A DNA stretch of 64,000 nt, from NCBI GenBank assembly GCA_963783095.1, contig CAWAMR010000013.1, forward strand, positions 124,001 through 188,000, in the 5' to 3' direction. A model generated the notes under the pieces. The model saw nothing but the letters and a program-made list of their open reading frames with translations. It did no database searches and was not told where the DNA came from. This document shows positions 18,448 to 27,822 of the stretch, in pieces. A program made the translations under genes and the position numbers. The stretch's first letter is position 1; each line of letters opens with the position of its first letter. The stretch comes from CAWAMR01 sp963783095. Lineage in GTDB: Bacteria; Planctomycetota; Planctomycetia; Gemmatales; Gemmataceae.

Positions 18448-18491
18448 TGCAACTACTTGAAGGGTATTGGTACTTTTGTAAGTATATCTAA

Positions 18492-18795
18492 TTCATAATG
18501 CAACGGCACCTGCGGTTTACCACCTGCGGTTTACCAGACGGGAAGTTGTTTTCTGGAACGGCGGGTGAGCGAACTGAGCGGTCTTCAGAAAAAAGTGCTG
18601 CCGTTGAGAGGAGACCTAAGCGGGCTCGCGACAAAGCAATCTCACCCTGGTGACGGAACGCGAATCTTGCACGCTCCTGTCCCTCCCGTAAAGGGTATCT
18701 TGCGGTCGATGATACACTATTCCCGGGCTTCCCGTCCGGTGAACCGCACCCAACCGCACCCCGCGACGGTGGGTCGCTGGGCATGAAAAAAGCAA
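18492..18795. other. Stretch between the interrupted immunity gene and the MFS fragment
   Basis: About 300 bases with no gene I can support. It contains an exact 14-bp tandem duplication (18507-18534). The right junction with the MFS gene lies near 18825, where the MFS frame ceases to resemble its family. It may be the remnant of whatever carried the RHS locus into the transporter. Confidence 0.4.
18507..18534. repeat. Exact 14-bp tandem duplication CACCTGCGGTTTAC
   Basis: Two consecutive identical copies, 18507-18520 and 18521-18534, followed by C, in noncoding sequence just past the interrupted small gene. Confidence 0.8.
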
Positions 18796-19257
18796 TTAAG
18801 TGTGCCCGCCCAAATTGTGGTCGCATTGTTTCCACAGCGACACCGATCGTGCAGCACCCGGATGGAGCGGAGCGCTCGATGCGCCGGCCAGTCCACGGAT
18901 TACCAGCAAGGGCAGCAACATCGCCGAGATGGCCAGCCCAGTCCAACCCAGAAGCCCCGTAACGGCAACCCAGAACCCCAGTCCTAACCCCATTCCCGTC
19001 AGCGCCCGCCTGGGGCCGACACGGTCGATCAGCCAGCCGCCAGGGAGCATGCAGATCGCGTAGACCAACAGAAACACCGAATAAACCATACCGGCTTGCT
19101 TTTCCGACAGCCTGTCGTTACCGATGAAGTGCTCGTTGCCTGCCACCGAAATGCTCACCCGGTTGAACTGCGAACTGGCAACCAGGACGGTCAACATGGC
19201 CACGATCAGCCAGCGAACTTGCGTCGGTCTTGGCTCCGGTGCGGGAATTGAGATCAT
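18796..19257 (-). pseudogene. MFS transporter, N-terminal fragment
   Basis: Starts MISIPAPEPRPTQVRW and spans about four transmembrane helices with the MFS loop signature GGWLIDRVGPRRALTG between helices 2 and 3, then ASSAPLHPGAARSVSLW. After that Trp (near 18828) the sequence is no longer MFS-like. It pairs with the C-terminal fragment at 13518-13778. The family (anion:cation symporter type) moves organic anions or sugar acids; here it cannot be functional. Confidence 0.75.
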
Positions 19258-19689
19258 CGACTGACCATCTCTTGGAGTCGGCGGAAGAAAGCTCCGGAAT
19301 GTTTGAGCTTCCGAATCATCTTCAAATAATGGGTCGATTTAGGATCGTCGATCGCGTAGCAGTGCGAGTATCCTATGAACTACCCGCTGCAAGACCAAAC
19401 GAAGCTGGTTGCGATTCTTTGCGAAGGCGCAACCTGTTTGATGTTTTGGCTGTGCAACCCTATGTGTCCAAGCACTTGCTCAAAGCGAATTTGATATTTC
19501 TCGAAAATCACTTTTTTTCTTGACCTTCGCTCGGGCAGAGACGAAACTCTAATCAATCTTCGTGGTTAAAGATGATGGAAGGCGAATTGTTTTTGCCCGT
19601 TTATTTCCTGCCTCGCGCGGACGATTCGCTCTTCTCGTACCTACCTTGCTCCTTTCCCATTTCGATGAGTTTTTCCGGAGGATTGCGGA
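19258..19689. other. Intergenic region upstream of the DUF1549/DUF1553 operon
   Basis: About 430 bases without a gene. It should hold the operon promoter; TTGACC near 19520 followed by an AT-rich patch is the only candidate and is weak. GGAGG at about 19677 serves the gene at 19690. Confidence 0.35.
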
Positions 19690-22081
19690 ATGCTCGCATC
19701 TCGTGGCATCCACTACCTACTGACAGGTTTTTCAATCCTGTTGGCCTATTCGTCCACCTCGGCCGCAGTTGATTTGCCCAGTGGCGGCAATCTCGAAAAG
19801 GTGGACTTCGAACGCCATGTCATGGGTCTTTTTGGAAAAGCAGGATGCAACAACGGCTCCTGTCATGGCTCCTTCCAGGGCAAAAACGGCTTCCGGCTTT
19901 CCCTTTTCGGTTACGAACCGAACCGCGATTTTCAGGCCCTAACGCGCGATCTTCAAAGTCGTCGTGTCGACAAAATCAACCCGGAAAACAGTCTGCTGTT
20001 GTTGAAGGCAACAGGGGCCATGAAACACGAAGGAACCACTCGCTTCAGCAAGAATTCCTGGCAATACAACATCATGCGCGAGTGGATCCGGCAAGGGTGT
20101 AACTGGATCCCCGGCAGTGGCGAGGTAATTGCCCTGGAGATGTCGCCGAAAGAATATATCTTTTGCAAGCCCGGCGAATCGAGGCAGGTCAAGATTACTG
20201 CCAGGTTCAAGGACGATAGCGTCGAAGACATCACTCCATTCTGCGATTTTCGGCTCCAGGATGATGCCGTCGCCGGTATCAATCCATTCGGTCAAATCAC
20301 CGGTATCAAGCCTGGTGATTCAGGACTCGTCGTCCTCTACCGCGGCAACGTTATCTCTGCTCGCGTATTGGTCCCAATGCCGGCGCGAACTGATCTCAAA
20401 TATCCGGCTCCGGTGAACTATATCGACAAGGAAGTGTTCATCAAACTCCGCCAGATGAACATGATTCCCTCGGAGGCGAGCAACGAAAACGAGTTTCTTC
20501 GGCGTCTTTGCATCGACACCATCGGAGTCTTGCCGACTCCGGACGAAGTACGCGCGTTTGTCGCCGACAAGCGATCCGATAAGCGCAGAGCGAAAAATCG
20601 ATGAATTGCTGAAGCATCCGCTCCATGCTGCTTTGTGGGCGACCAAACTCAGCGATATCACGGGCAACAATACCACTGCTCTGGAAAACCCGCAAAACCA
20701 GCGCATCATGAAAAGCCAACAATGGCACGATTGGCTTCGCAAGCGCATTGCCGATAATGTTCCCTACGACGAGATCGTCAAAAACATCCTGCTTGCTACC
20801 AGCAGAGACAATCTTTCGCCGAGCGAATGGCTCGACCAGGTAAAGAAAATCGACGAAGCTGCTGCGAAAATCGATACCGCCCCTTATGCCGAGCGTCAAA
20901 CCCTGGATCTATTCTGGCGTCGTGCCCAGCAGGTAACGAGCGACCAGTGGGGTCAGAAAGTCGCGGCCGCGTTCCTCGGTGTCCGCATCGAATGCGCTGA
21001 ATGCCACAAGCATCCAACCGACCGCTGGACACAGAACGACTATCGAGCCTTCGCGAACCTCTTTACCCATATCTCGTTCACCCAGAGCTACAGTTCACCG
21101 GAACTGAAAAAACTGGTCGCTGCCATGACGCCTGAGCCGGTCAAAGGAAAAAACAACAATCGGCCTTTAATTCGGGAAGTCTTCGTCGCCGATCAACCCG
21201 TCGTTGGCAGGGCAATGACCCGCCTCAATGGGAAAACGCCACTTACGCCGAAGACTCTTGGGGGACCGGAAATCCCGTACAAGAAAGGCCAGGATATTCG
21301 CGCCGCCCTCTTTGAGTGGATGCGGTCGGCCGAGAATCCGTATTTCGCTCGAAGCTTTGTCAATCGGATTTGGGCACACTATACCGGGATGGGCCTGGTC
21401 GATCCGGTCGATGATTTCTCTCTCGCCAATCCGCCCAACAACGCGCGCTTACTCGATGCGCTGGCGAAAGATTTCGTCGAGCACAAGTTCGACATTCGCT
21501 ACCTGGAACGGACGATCCTTCTGAGTCGGACCTACCAAACATCCTCCACACCGAATCCGACCAACAAGTTCGATAAGAACAACTTTGCTCGCGCCTACGT
21601 TCGACCGATGATGGCCGAAGTTTTCGTCGATGTTTTGAACTCCGGTCTGGGAGTGGTAGAAAAGCTCGGCAAGGATCTGCCCGCGGACAAGCACATGATC
21701 GAGATTGGCGCAAGCCAGTTCAACAATCCAAATCTCGTCTATGCTCTGCGGATCTTTGGCCGCCCGGCACGCTCGACCGCTTGCGATTGCGAGCGCGCAA
21801 TGGAACCAGCGCTTTCGCAAACCCTCTATCGGATGACCGATTCCAACGTCCTTGAAAAATTGAAGTCTCCGTCCAACCGGATTGCGCTGGCCCTCCACGC
21901 CAAGAAGAGCGACGACGAAATTCTCGAAGATCTCTTCCTCGCGACTCTGACGCGATCTCCAACTTCAGAGGAAAAAGCCGCATTCCAGAAATTCCGTCAG
22001 AACGAGAAAAATCGCACTGCACTGTTCACGGACACTTTGTGGGCGCTGATTAATACGCGCGAATTTGTGTTGAATCATTGA
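19690..22081 (+). CDS. DUF1549/DUF1553 (PSD1-type) secreted protein, frameshift near 20588
   Basis: About 797 residues. Signal peptide, then KAGCNNGSCHGSFQGKNGF (a Cys-rich motif typical of this family), a BIG2-like Ig domain (ITARFKDDSVEDITPF), the DUF1549 domain (ECAECHKHPTDRWTQNDY) and DUF1553 with NPYFARSFVNRIWAHYTG and CDCERAMEPALSQTLY. Removing one base near 20588 turns the early stop into RERKIDELLKHPLHAALW, joining the halves. Such proteins are paired with a DUF1501 gene in planctomycetes, as here. The role is unknown; the CxxCH-like motifs suggest metal or heme binding at the cell surface. Confidence 0.85.
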
Positions 22082-22149
22082 ATTTGCTTTTGGCCGAATT
22101 CTGGCGAATTCGGCCGGCAGTGACTAACCACCACCCAGGGGATTTTAAC

Positions 22150-23496
22150 ATGTCGATGTTCAAGAAAGATTGTGAAGGATTCCATCGCCGAGACTTCTTG
22201 CAGATCGGCTCCGCCGGCCTGCTCGGCTTGACTCTTCCGCAGCTGCTTCAACTCGAAGCATGCGCTGCCGCTCGAACCGATAGCGCCGACCAAAAGATAC
22301 ATGCAAAAAGTGTAATCATGGTCTGGTTGGCAGGTGGTCCGGCGACCATCGACATGTGGGACAACAAGCCCGAGGCACCGGAAGGAATTCGCGGCGAGTT
22401 CAAGTCGATACGGACCAAGGCCAAGGGCATCGAGTTTTCCGAGCATCTCCCGAAGATGGCAGAGGTCGCCGACAAAGTGAGCGTGGTCCGCTCATTGGCT
22501 CATACGATCCCGTCGCACGGACCGGCTACCTTCTTCATGACCACGGGCAACAAGCCGACGCCGGCAGTTCAATACCCGTCGATGGGTTCGATTTGTTCGA
22601 AGTTGCTCAGCGTTGAAGTCGGCGTCCCCAATTATGTCTCCTTCTCCGAACTCCGCAACGGAACCGCCGGCGGCGCAGGCTACCTTGGGACCGGCTACAA
22701 TCCATTCACGGTCGAGGGCGTGGGAGGTGGTGGCGGCAAGGGTGGTGCGACCGGCGCTCTGCGAGTTCGCGGCATCTCGCTACCGACCGGTTTCACGCTC
22801 GAGGAGCTTGAAAAACGCGACAAACTCCTGCGCAGTTTCGACAAGGGCTTCAAGGGCCTGGACGACGATGCCAGCCTGGTCGATGGACTCGATTCCTTCC
22901 ACAAAAAGGCTCTCGACATTCTCCGCTCCGACAAGACCAAGAAGGCTTTCAATCTGGGCCAGGAAAAGCAAGAATTGCGAGAAGCCTACGGCAAGGGCGG
23001 GTTCGCTCTGAGCGCTATTGCAGCTCGTCGATTGATTGAAGCGGGAGTTCGCTTTGTCACCATCAGCCTGGGCGGCTGGGATACCCACGGCCAAAACTTC
23101 AACGCACTCAAAACCCGGCAGCTGCCGCAACTCGATCAGACTCTTTCGATGCTGATCCAGGATCTCGATCAGCGCGGCCTGCTCGATTCGACCATCGTGC
23201 TCTGTGCGGGCGAGTTTGGCCGCACGCCGAAGATCAACAAGAACAAAGGTCGCGATCACTGGGCACGTTCCATGGCTTGCGTGGTTGCCGGCGGCGGGTT
23301 TAAGCGCGGCTATGCTCACGGAACCACGGATGCTTCCGGCATGTCTCCCGCTACCGAGCCGATGACCCCGGATGATCTCGCATCCACGATCTTCCATCAA
23401 CTGGGCGTCGACCCGCACCAGGAACTCCAGACTCCCACGGGCCGACCAGTACAACTCTTCCGCGAAGGAAAAGTCATCGAAAAGCTGATTGGGTAA
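22150..23496 (+). CDS. DUF1501 family protein, intact
   Basis: A 448-residue protein starting at ATG 22150, 68 bases after the DUF1549/1553 stop and probably in one operon with it. The Tat-type leader HRRDFLQIGSAGLLGLTLP is followed by SVIMVWLAGGPATIDMWDNK, RSLAHTIPSHGPATFF, RRLIEAGVRFVTISLGGWDT, LCAGEFGRTPKINKNKGRDH and ASTIFHQLGVDPHQELQTP. The fold is related to sulfatases and alkaline phosphatases, but the substrate is unknown. This is the only complete copy of the three DUF1501 sequences in the window. A strong terminator follows. Confidence 0.9.
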   Translation: MSMFKKDCEGFHRRDFLQIGSAGLLGLTLPQLLQLEACAAARTDSADQKIHAKSVIMVWLAGGPATIDMWDNKPEAPEGIRGEFKSIRTKAKGIEFSEHLPKMAEVADKVSVVRSLAHTIPSHGPATFFMTTGNKPTPAVQYPSMGSICSKLLSVEVGVPNYVSFSELRNGTAGGAGYLGTGYNPFTVEGVGGGGGKGGATGALRVRGISLPTGFTLEELEKRDKLLRSFDKGFKGLDDDASLVDGLDSFHKKALDILRSDKTKKAFNLGQEKQELREAYGKGGFALSAIAARRLIEAGVRFVTISLGGWDTHGQNFNALKTRQLPQLDQTLSMLIQDLDQRGLLDSTIVLCAGEFGRTPKINKNKGRDHWARSMACVVAGGGFKRGYAHGTTDASGMSPATEPMTPDDLASTIFHQLGVDPHQELQTPTGRPVQLFREGKVIEKLIG

Positions 23497-23523
23497 ATAA
23501 GAAACGCGTTAGCGCCATAAAGA

Positions 23524-23559
23524 CGAGCAAGTTGCTTTGGCAACTTGCTCGCCTTTTTT
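23524..23559 (+). terminator. Rho-independent terminator after DUF1501
   Basis: A 12-bp perfect stem CGAGCAAGTTGC / GCAACTTGCTCG with a TTTG loop, followed by CCTTTTTT. It closes the DUF1549/DUF1501 operon. Confidence 0.9.
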
Positions 23560-24096
23560 GCCCAGACGGCAAGGACTGGTGCAGAATGATTAGGCACGGT
23601 TTCTGCTCTAAATACAATTTTGACGTAAATGGATTAATTGGGACCGGTAAAACTGACAAGAGGCCTGAAGCACTCACACATTTCAACAAATCCGGCATCA
23701 CGATGTAGATCTTTTCGCGCACAGATTTGCGTAGCGCTGGGAGTTGGTTTGCGCATTTCCAGCTCCATCGGGTTGTTCGTCGATCGCACTCACAACAGAA
23801 AATATTGGATTCGAGCATCTGAGCAAGTCAGTTTTTTCGAGATCATCTTCAATTGACCATTTTGTTCGTAATAATCGCGAGCGATCGAAATTCCGCTTGG
23901 CATTGTAATTGCATTTATTATAGTTGCAACGTCTCGTGCGGTGAACGATTCTTCTCTCCAAAATCGAATAGCGCCGAGCGTACAAGTCCATTGTTCTCAA
24001 GCTCTCTCTTCAAGTCATTGAGGCAGACACGAAGATTGGTCGAAGATTGCTCTTTTCTGAATCACACTTCCGACACCGACCCATTGGAGTAACGAC
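23560..24096. other. Noncoding stretch upstream of the FHA gene
   Basis: About 540 bases, AT-richer than its surroundings. No open frame has plausible composition. It should contain the promoter for the FHA and trehalose-phosphatase genes; a candidate is listed separately. Confidence 0.45.
23897..23924 (+). promoter_or_regulatory. Candidate sigma-70 promoter
   Basis: TTGGCA (23897-23902), a 16-base spacer and TATAGT (23919-23924), within an AT-rich patch 172 bases before the FHA start. By eye only. Confidence 0.3.
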
Positions 24097-24549
24097 ATGA
24101 AGATCGTTCAGTTGATCGTGAATTTGCCGGGCGAATCCTCCGGAACATTCGAGTACACTTTCAGCAAGCCGAGCCGATTTATCGTGGGACGTGCCCCGGA
24201 TTGCGACATTCGCATCCCACCGGAAACCGTCTTTGAGGACGTATCGCGACATCACTGCGAATTCGAGATCGATCCACCCTACGTCAGGCTCCGCGATCTG
24301 GGCAGCCGAAACGGCACCTATGTCAATGAAGTCCTGATCGGTCATCGACCCGACTATGTCTGTGCCACGGGAGAGATGCAATACAGCAGCACCGAATACG
24401 AACTGCACGACCAGGACGAAGTGCGAGTCGGTTACGTCACCCTGCGCGTGGAAGTGATCGAGGTCGATGACGCTCCGGAAACACTCATCATCGGCAAGAA
24501 CCGAAACAAGGTGAGAGAGCACGTCTCGGCAACACAGCTCGTGCAGTAA
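24097..24549 (+). CDS. FHA-domain protein
   Basis: A 150-residue protein that is essentially one forkhead-associated domain, a reader of phosphothreonine. Conserved positions are clear: GR at 31-32, SRHH at 50-53 and GSRNGTYVN at 69-77, so it should bind phosphopeptides. It lies 13 bases upstream of the trehalose-phosphatase gene, and the two are probably co-transcribed. No kinase gene is adjacent; planctomycetes have many Ser/Thr kinases that could supply the partner. Confidence 0.9.
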   Translation: MKIVQLIVNLPGESSGTFEYTFSKPSRFIVGRAPDCDIRIPPETVFEDVSRHHCEFEIDPPYVRLRDLGSRNGTYVNEVLIGHRPDYVCATGEMQYSSTEYELHDQDEVRVGYVTLRVEVIEVDDAPETLIIGKNRNKVREHVSATQLVQ

Positions 24550-24562
24550 AAGAAGATACCTT

Positions 24563-25390
24563 ATGAGCAGACCACTATTCGATGCCCTTTTCGAAGTCGG
24601 GGCGCAAATCACCCATTCCGATCATCTACTTCTGTGTTCCGATTTCGACGGCACTCTGACCCAGTATGTGGACCATCCCAAATTGGCCGGGCTGTCGATG
24701 AAGGTCCGAGAGGTGCTGTGCCGGCTCAATCAACTCGATCGCGTCACACTGGCCGTGATTAGCGGACGAGAAGTCGCCGACTTACAGGAACGGGTCGGAA
24801 TTCCTGGACTGATTATCTCGGGCAATCACGGCTTGGAAATTTCGGGCCCCGGGTTTTTCTTTGTGGAGCCGGCCGCGGCGCGGTGGAGTTCGTCATTACG
24901 AGAGGTTGCAAGGGAATTGAAAGCCCGACTGCTTCCGATCAATGGGGCCCTGGTCGAGGATAAGGATCTCACTCTGAGCATTCACTATCGAATGGTGGCA
25001 AAGGAACATTGGAAAGCTTTGCAGCAAACGGTCCAGAGCGTCCTGGCCAATCACCCGTATCCGTTTCTCGTGACGAAGGGTTACAAGATCATCGAGATCC
25101 GCCCGCCGATTCACTGGAACAAGGGTTCGGCAGTAACCTGGCTGCAAGACCAACTCTCAAGACAATATGCACAACTCATTTACATCGGCGACGATCTTTC
25201 CGATGAAGATGTTTTCACGGCCTTTCCCAACGGCATAACCATCAAAGTCGGCGATGGAACACAGACAGCTGCGCGATACTCGGTCGATGATCCGGAAGAG
25301 GTTTGCGCATTCTTGGAATGGATTGCGGAACTTCTTGACACTGAAGCAAAATTCCAGGCAGCATCTGTGCAGAAAAGTGATTCGTATTAG
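24563..25390 (+). CDS. otsB: Trehalose-6-phosphate phosphatase
   Basis: A 275-residue HAD-superfamily enzyme that converts trehalose 6-phosphate to trehalose. Motif I is DFDGTL (27-32) with nucleophile Asp27 and acid Asp29; SGR and GNHGLE belong to the cap region; GYKIIEIRPP and NKGSAV form motif III; YIGDDLSDEDVF is motif IV. Length fits stand-alone OtsB. No trehalose-phosphate synthase gene is adjacent. Trehalose serves as a compatible solute. Confidence 0.9.
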   Translation: MSRPLFDALFEVGAQITHSDHLLLCSDFDGTLTQYVDHPKLAGLSMKVREVLCRLNQLDRVTLAVISGREVADLQERVGIPGLIISGNHGLEISGPGFFFVEPAAARWSSSLREVARELKARLLPINGALVEDKDLTLSIHYRMVAKEHWKALQQTVQSVLANHPYPFLVTKGYKIIEIRPPIHWNKGSAVTWLQDQLSRQYAQLIYIGDDLSDEDVFTAFPNGITIKVGDGTQTAARYSVDDPEEVCAFLEWIAELLDTEAKFQAASVQKSDSY

Positions 25391-25415
25391 TGTCCGAAGA
25401 GATCCCCGTCCGCTT

Positions 25416-25567
25416 TGTTTCAAAATTCCAAATCGCAAATTCCAAATCACAAACAACTCCAAAATCCCAATGAAAACAAGAAACCAAACTTCGGAGTCTG
25501 AAGGATTTGCGTTTTGGTCATTTTGAAATTGGGATTATTTGCGATTTCGATTTTGGGGATTTTGAGT
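25416..25567. repeat. AT-rich CCAAATC/AC repeat block with inverted halves, copy 2
   Basis: The first half (about 25420-25490) repeats AATTCCAAATC(A/G)CAAA; the second half (about 25510-25567) carries the complementary vocabulary (TTTGCGTTTTGG, GAAATTGGGATTATTTGCG, ATTTTGGGGATTTTGAG). The two halves can fold on each other. It resembles the block at 908-957. The rest of the gap 25391-25716 holds nothing else I can name. Confidence 0.6.
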
Positions 25568-25716
25568 CAAAGCCGACCCGTCTTGCCAAGTCAGACCGAT
25601 ACGGCCTTGCATCTTTCGATAAATCTCTTGCCCGTCGAATGATCGGATGCAATCATATTGATGAGGCTGGCGGATTTTCCACGCCCTCTCCCATAGTTCT
25701 CCGGAAGGTGCATGTC

Positions 25717-26654
25717 ATGTTTCCCCCTCCTGCACTCGACATCCATCCCGATGTAGTCGATGCTTTGAAGACCAAACGGCCCGTCGTGGCGCTGGTTTCC
25801 TTGCCCCTGACTCATACCATTCCCTGGCCGACGAACCTGGAAACGATCCGGCAAGCAATCGCTGCGGTTCGGCAAGAGGGAGCGACTCTGGCCGTCATTG
25901 GGGTCTGGCAGGGCCGATTGAAAGTCGGTCTTACGGAAGCAGAACTGGAAACACTGGGCGCGGAGGAAATTTTGTGCGGGCGAGCCGTCGCGATCTTGGT
26001 CCTGCACTGGTCCGCGGCAGGACCGGCGGGACGACGGTTTCCGCCAGCATGTTTATCGCGCACCGGGCCGGCATTCGGCTGCTCGCAACGGGTGCCATCG
26101 GCGGTGCAGCTCACACGGTCCCCAACAGCGACGAGAATCCCTGGGATGTTTCCGCCGATTTGGTCGAATTGTTTCAAACTCCGGTCGCAGTCGTCAGCGC
26201 AGGCACGCGAAGTGTTTACAACAAGGCCTATACTGCCGAGGTTCTGGAAACCTTTCGGATCCCTGTCATCGGCTACGGCACCGACGCGTTTCCCACCTTC
26301 TTTATGCGCGCTGGAACTTATCCCGCATCGACTCGGGCGGACACCCCGGCCGATGTCGCCGCGATGCTCTCGATACACTGGGCGTTGGATGGCGCAGGCG
26401 TTGTCGTGGCGCAGCCAACCCCGATTGACGCCGCTTTATCACCCGATGAACTTATTCCCGCACTGCTCGCGGTTGAAGAGCAGGCCGCCAAAGATGGTGT
26501 GGCACGCAAGGATTTGTCGCCCTTCCTGATGGACAAACTGAATCGATTGACAAGGGGCAAAGCATTGCGAGCCTACCAGGCCATTCTGGTGGAAAATATC
26601 CGGTTAGCAGTCAGGATCGATGGCGAACTCCTCAAACAGGGTGCCACGTCATGA
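25717..26654 (+). CDS. Pseudouridine-5'-phosphate glycosidase (PsuG)-like protein, frameshift near 25980
   Basis: ATG 25717 has GGAAGGTG upstream. The frame gives IPWPTNLETIRQAIAAVRQE and RLKVGLTEAELETL; adding one G to GGG at 25978-25980 moves into GASRRDLGPALVRG, TTVSASMFIAHRAGIRLLAT, GAIGGAAHTVP, DVSADLVELFQTPVAVVSAG and PVIGYGTDAFPTFFMRAG. The order matches PsuG, which splits pseudouridine 5'-phosphate into uracil and ribose 5-phosphate. From memory of the E. coli enzyme, the Glu in ALEST is Val here (ALVSL) and the Schiff-base Lys in GAKS is Arg (GTRS), so activity is doubtful. It overlaps the next gene by 4 bases. Confidence 0.75.
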
Positions 26655-27822
26655 AAATCGTTGAACTTACTGCTTTCCTGGTCCGCATCCCTTTGCGCAA
26701 AGCCATTACCCATGCTTCCCGCAGCCGGAAGGAAACCGACAACGTTGTTGTTCGTTGCGTTCTCGAAAATGGGAGTATTGGCTACGGTGAGGGATTGCCC
26801 CGCGAATATGTCACTGGCGATTCCGCCGAATCAGCCATCGAATTGCTCAAGAAGTCCGATTTGGCAGTCGCAATTGCCTCCGTGCAAGAACTTCGCCGAT
26901 TTGCTGGAAGTGGCGGAATCTCTGCGACTTGCCGCGATTCCCGGCGACGATCGGGATTGTCAGGGCAATGCAGCACGCTGTGCCCTCGAACTTGCAATAC
27001 TGGATGCTTACGGAAGAGCATTTGGCGAGCCTTTGTCGAATGTGGCGAAGGTACTCACCCCGGAGTTGTATGACTTCAAATCCTGGGTGCGGTATAGTGG
27101 TGCGATCACATCGGCGAAAGGAATGAAAGCTCGTCTCGCCGCCTGGAAAATGTGGATCTACGGATTCAAGCAACTGAAGATCAAGGTCGGTATCGAGGGT
27201 CAGGACGATGTAGCCCGCCTTCGGAGCATCCGCAAACGCTCGGGCAAAAAGATGGACCTGCGCATCGATGCCAACGAAGCATGGTCCGCAAGTTCGAGCA
27301 GTTGAGCGCATCGCCGAACTGGAGCCGTTCGGCATTACCAGCGTCGAACAGCCGATCCCACATGCCGAAGTCGATGCCCTGCGCACGATCCGCTCGCAGA
27401 TCAAGACGCCGATCATGCTCGATGAATCACTGTGCGGCAAAATCGATGCAGAACGAAGCATTCAGAATGGCTGGTGCGATCTGTTCAACATTCGCTTATC
27501 GAAATGCGGCGGATTTATCCCTTCGCTTCGACTCGCGCAAATGGCAAAAAAAGCGGGCCTGGGCTACCAGCTCGGCTGCATGGTCGGTGAATCCGCAATC
27601 CTCTCGGCAGCGGGCAGGCATTTCGCATGCAGCGTGAAGGACATTCGCTATCTGGAAGGTTCATACGATCGGCATCTCGTATGGGTTTCGCTGAATCAAG
27701 GGGATCTTTCCTTTGGTTGGGGAGGCTGGGCACCGGCCTTGCCCGGCATCGGGCTTGGCTTCCATTTCGATAGTCCCGGACTGGAACAGGTGACGTTTCG
27801 AAAGGAGCCACTCCTTGGATGA
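26651..27822 (+). CDS. Dipeptide epimerase-like enolase-superfamily protein, two frameshifts
   Basis: The MLE/dipeptide epimerase family epimerises, for example, L-Ala-D-Glu from peptidoglycan turnover. The ATG at 26651 overlaps the preceding stop (ATGA). Capping-domain sequence (FLVRIPLRKAITHASRSRK, GSIGYGEGLPREYVTGDS) is in frame 1. Near 26880 the reading moves to CALELAILDAYGRAFGEPL and KQLKIKVG, and near 27290 to RIAELEPFGITSVEQPIP. The catalytic set is complete across frames: KxK (LKIK), Asp in RIDANEAW, Glu in SVEQP, Asp in MLDES and Lys in RLSKCGG. Substrate specificity cannot be read from the sequence alone. Confidence 0.8.

Larger units (their letters stand above)
16294..18491 (+). 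pseudogene. Small membrane-anchored protein next to the RHS tip, interrupted by an ISKra4 element
   Basis: ATG 16294 is 10 bases after the RHS stop, and ATG 16261 would overlap it. The first part (to 16704) has one transmembrane helix (KSLFLFAVVILIALLVAYSV) and a soluble region with SIFSNQREELETFVRDV and IIKIYERNGFLFFDVR. It ends at HMQL in the target duplication TGCAACTA. Resuming after the second copy (18456) gives LEGYWYFCKYI and a stop at 18489-18491, for a 148-residue protein in one frame. Position and spacing suggest the immunity gene of the RHS tip; this is inference, as I recognise no immunity family. Confidence 0.6.

Noticed and set aside
20320..20899. Long minus-strand frames within the DUF1549/1553 gene
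   Set aside because: Antisense shadows of a well-recognised coding region.
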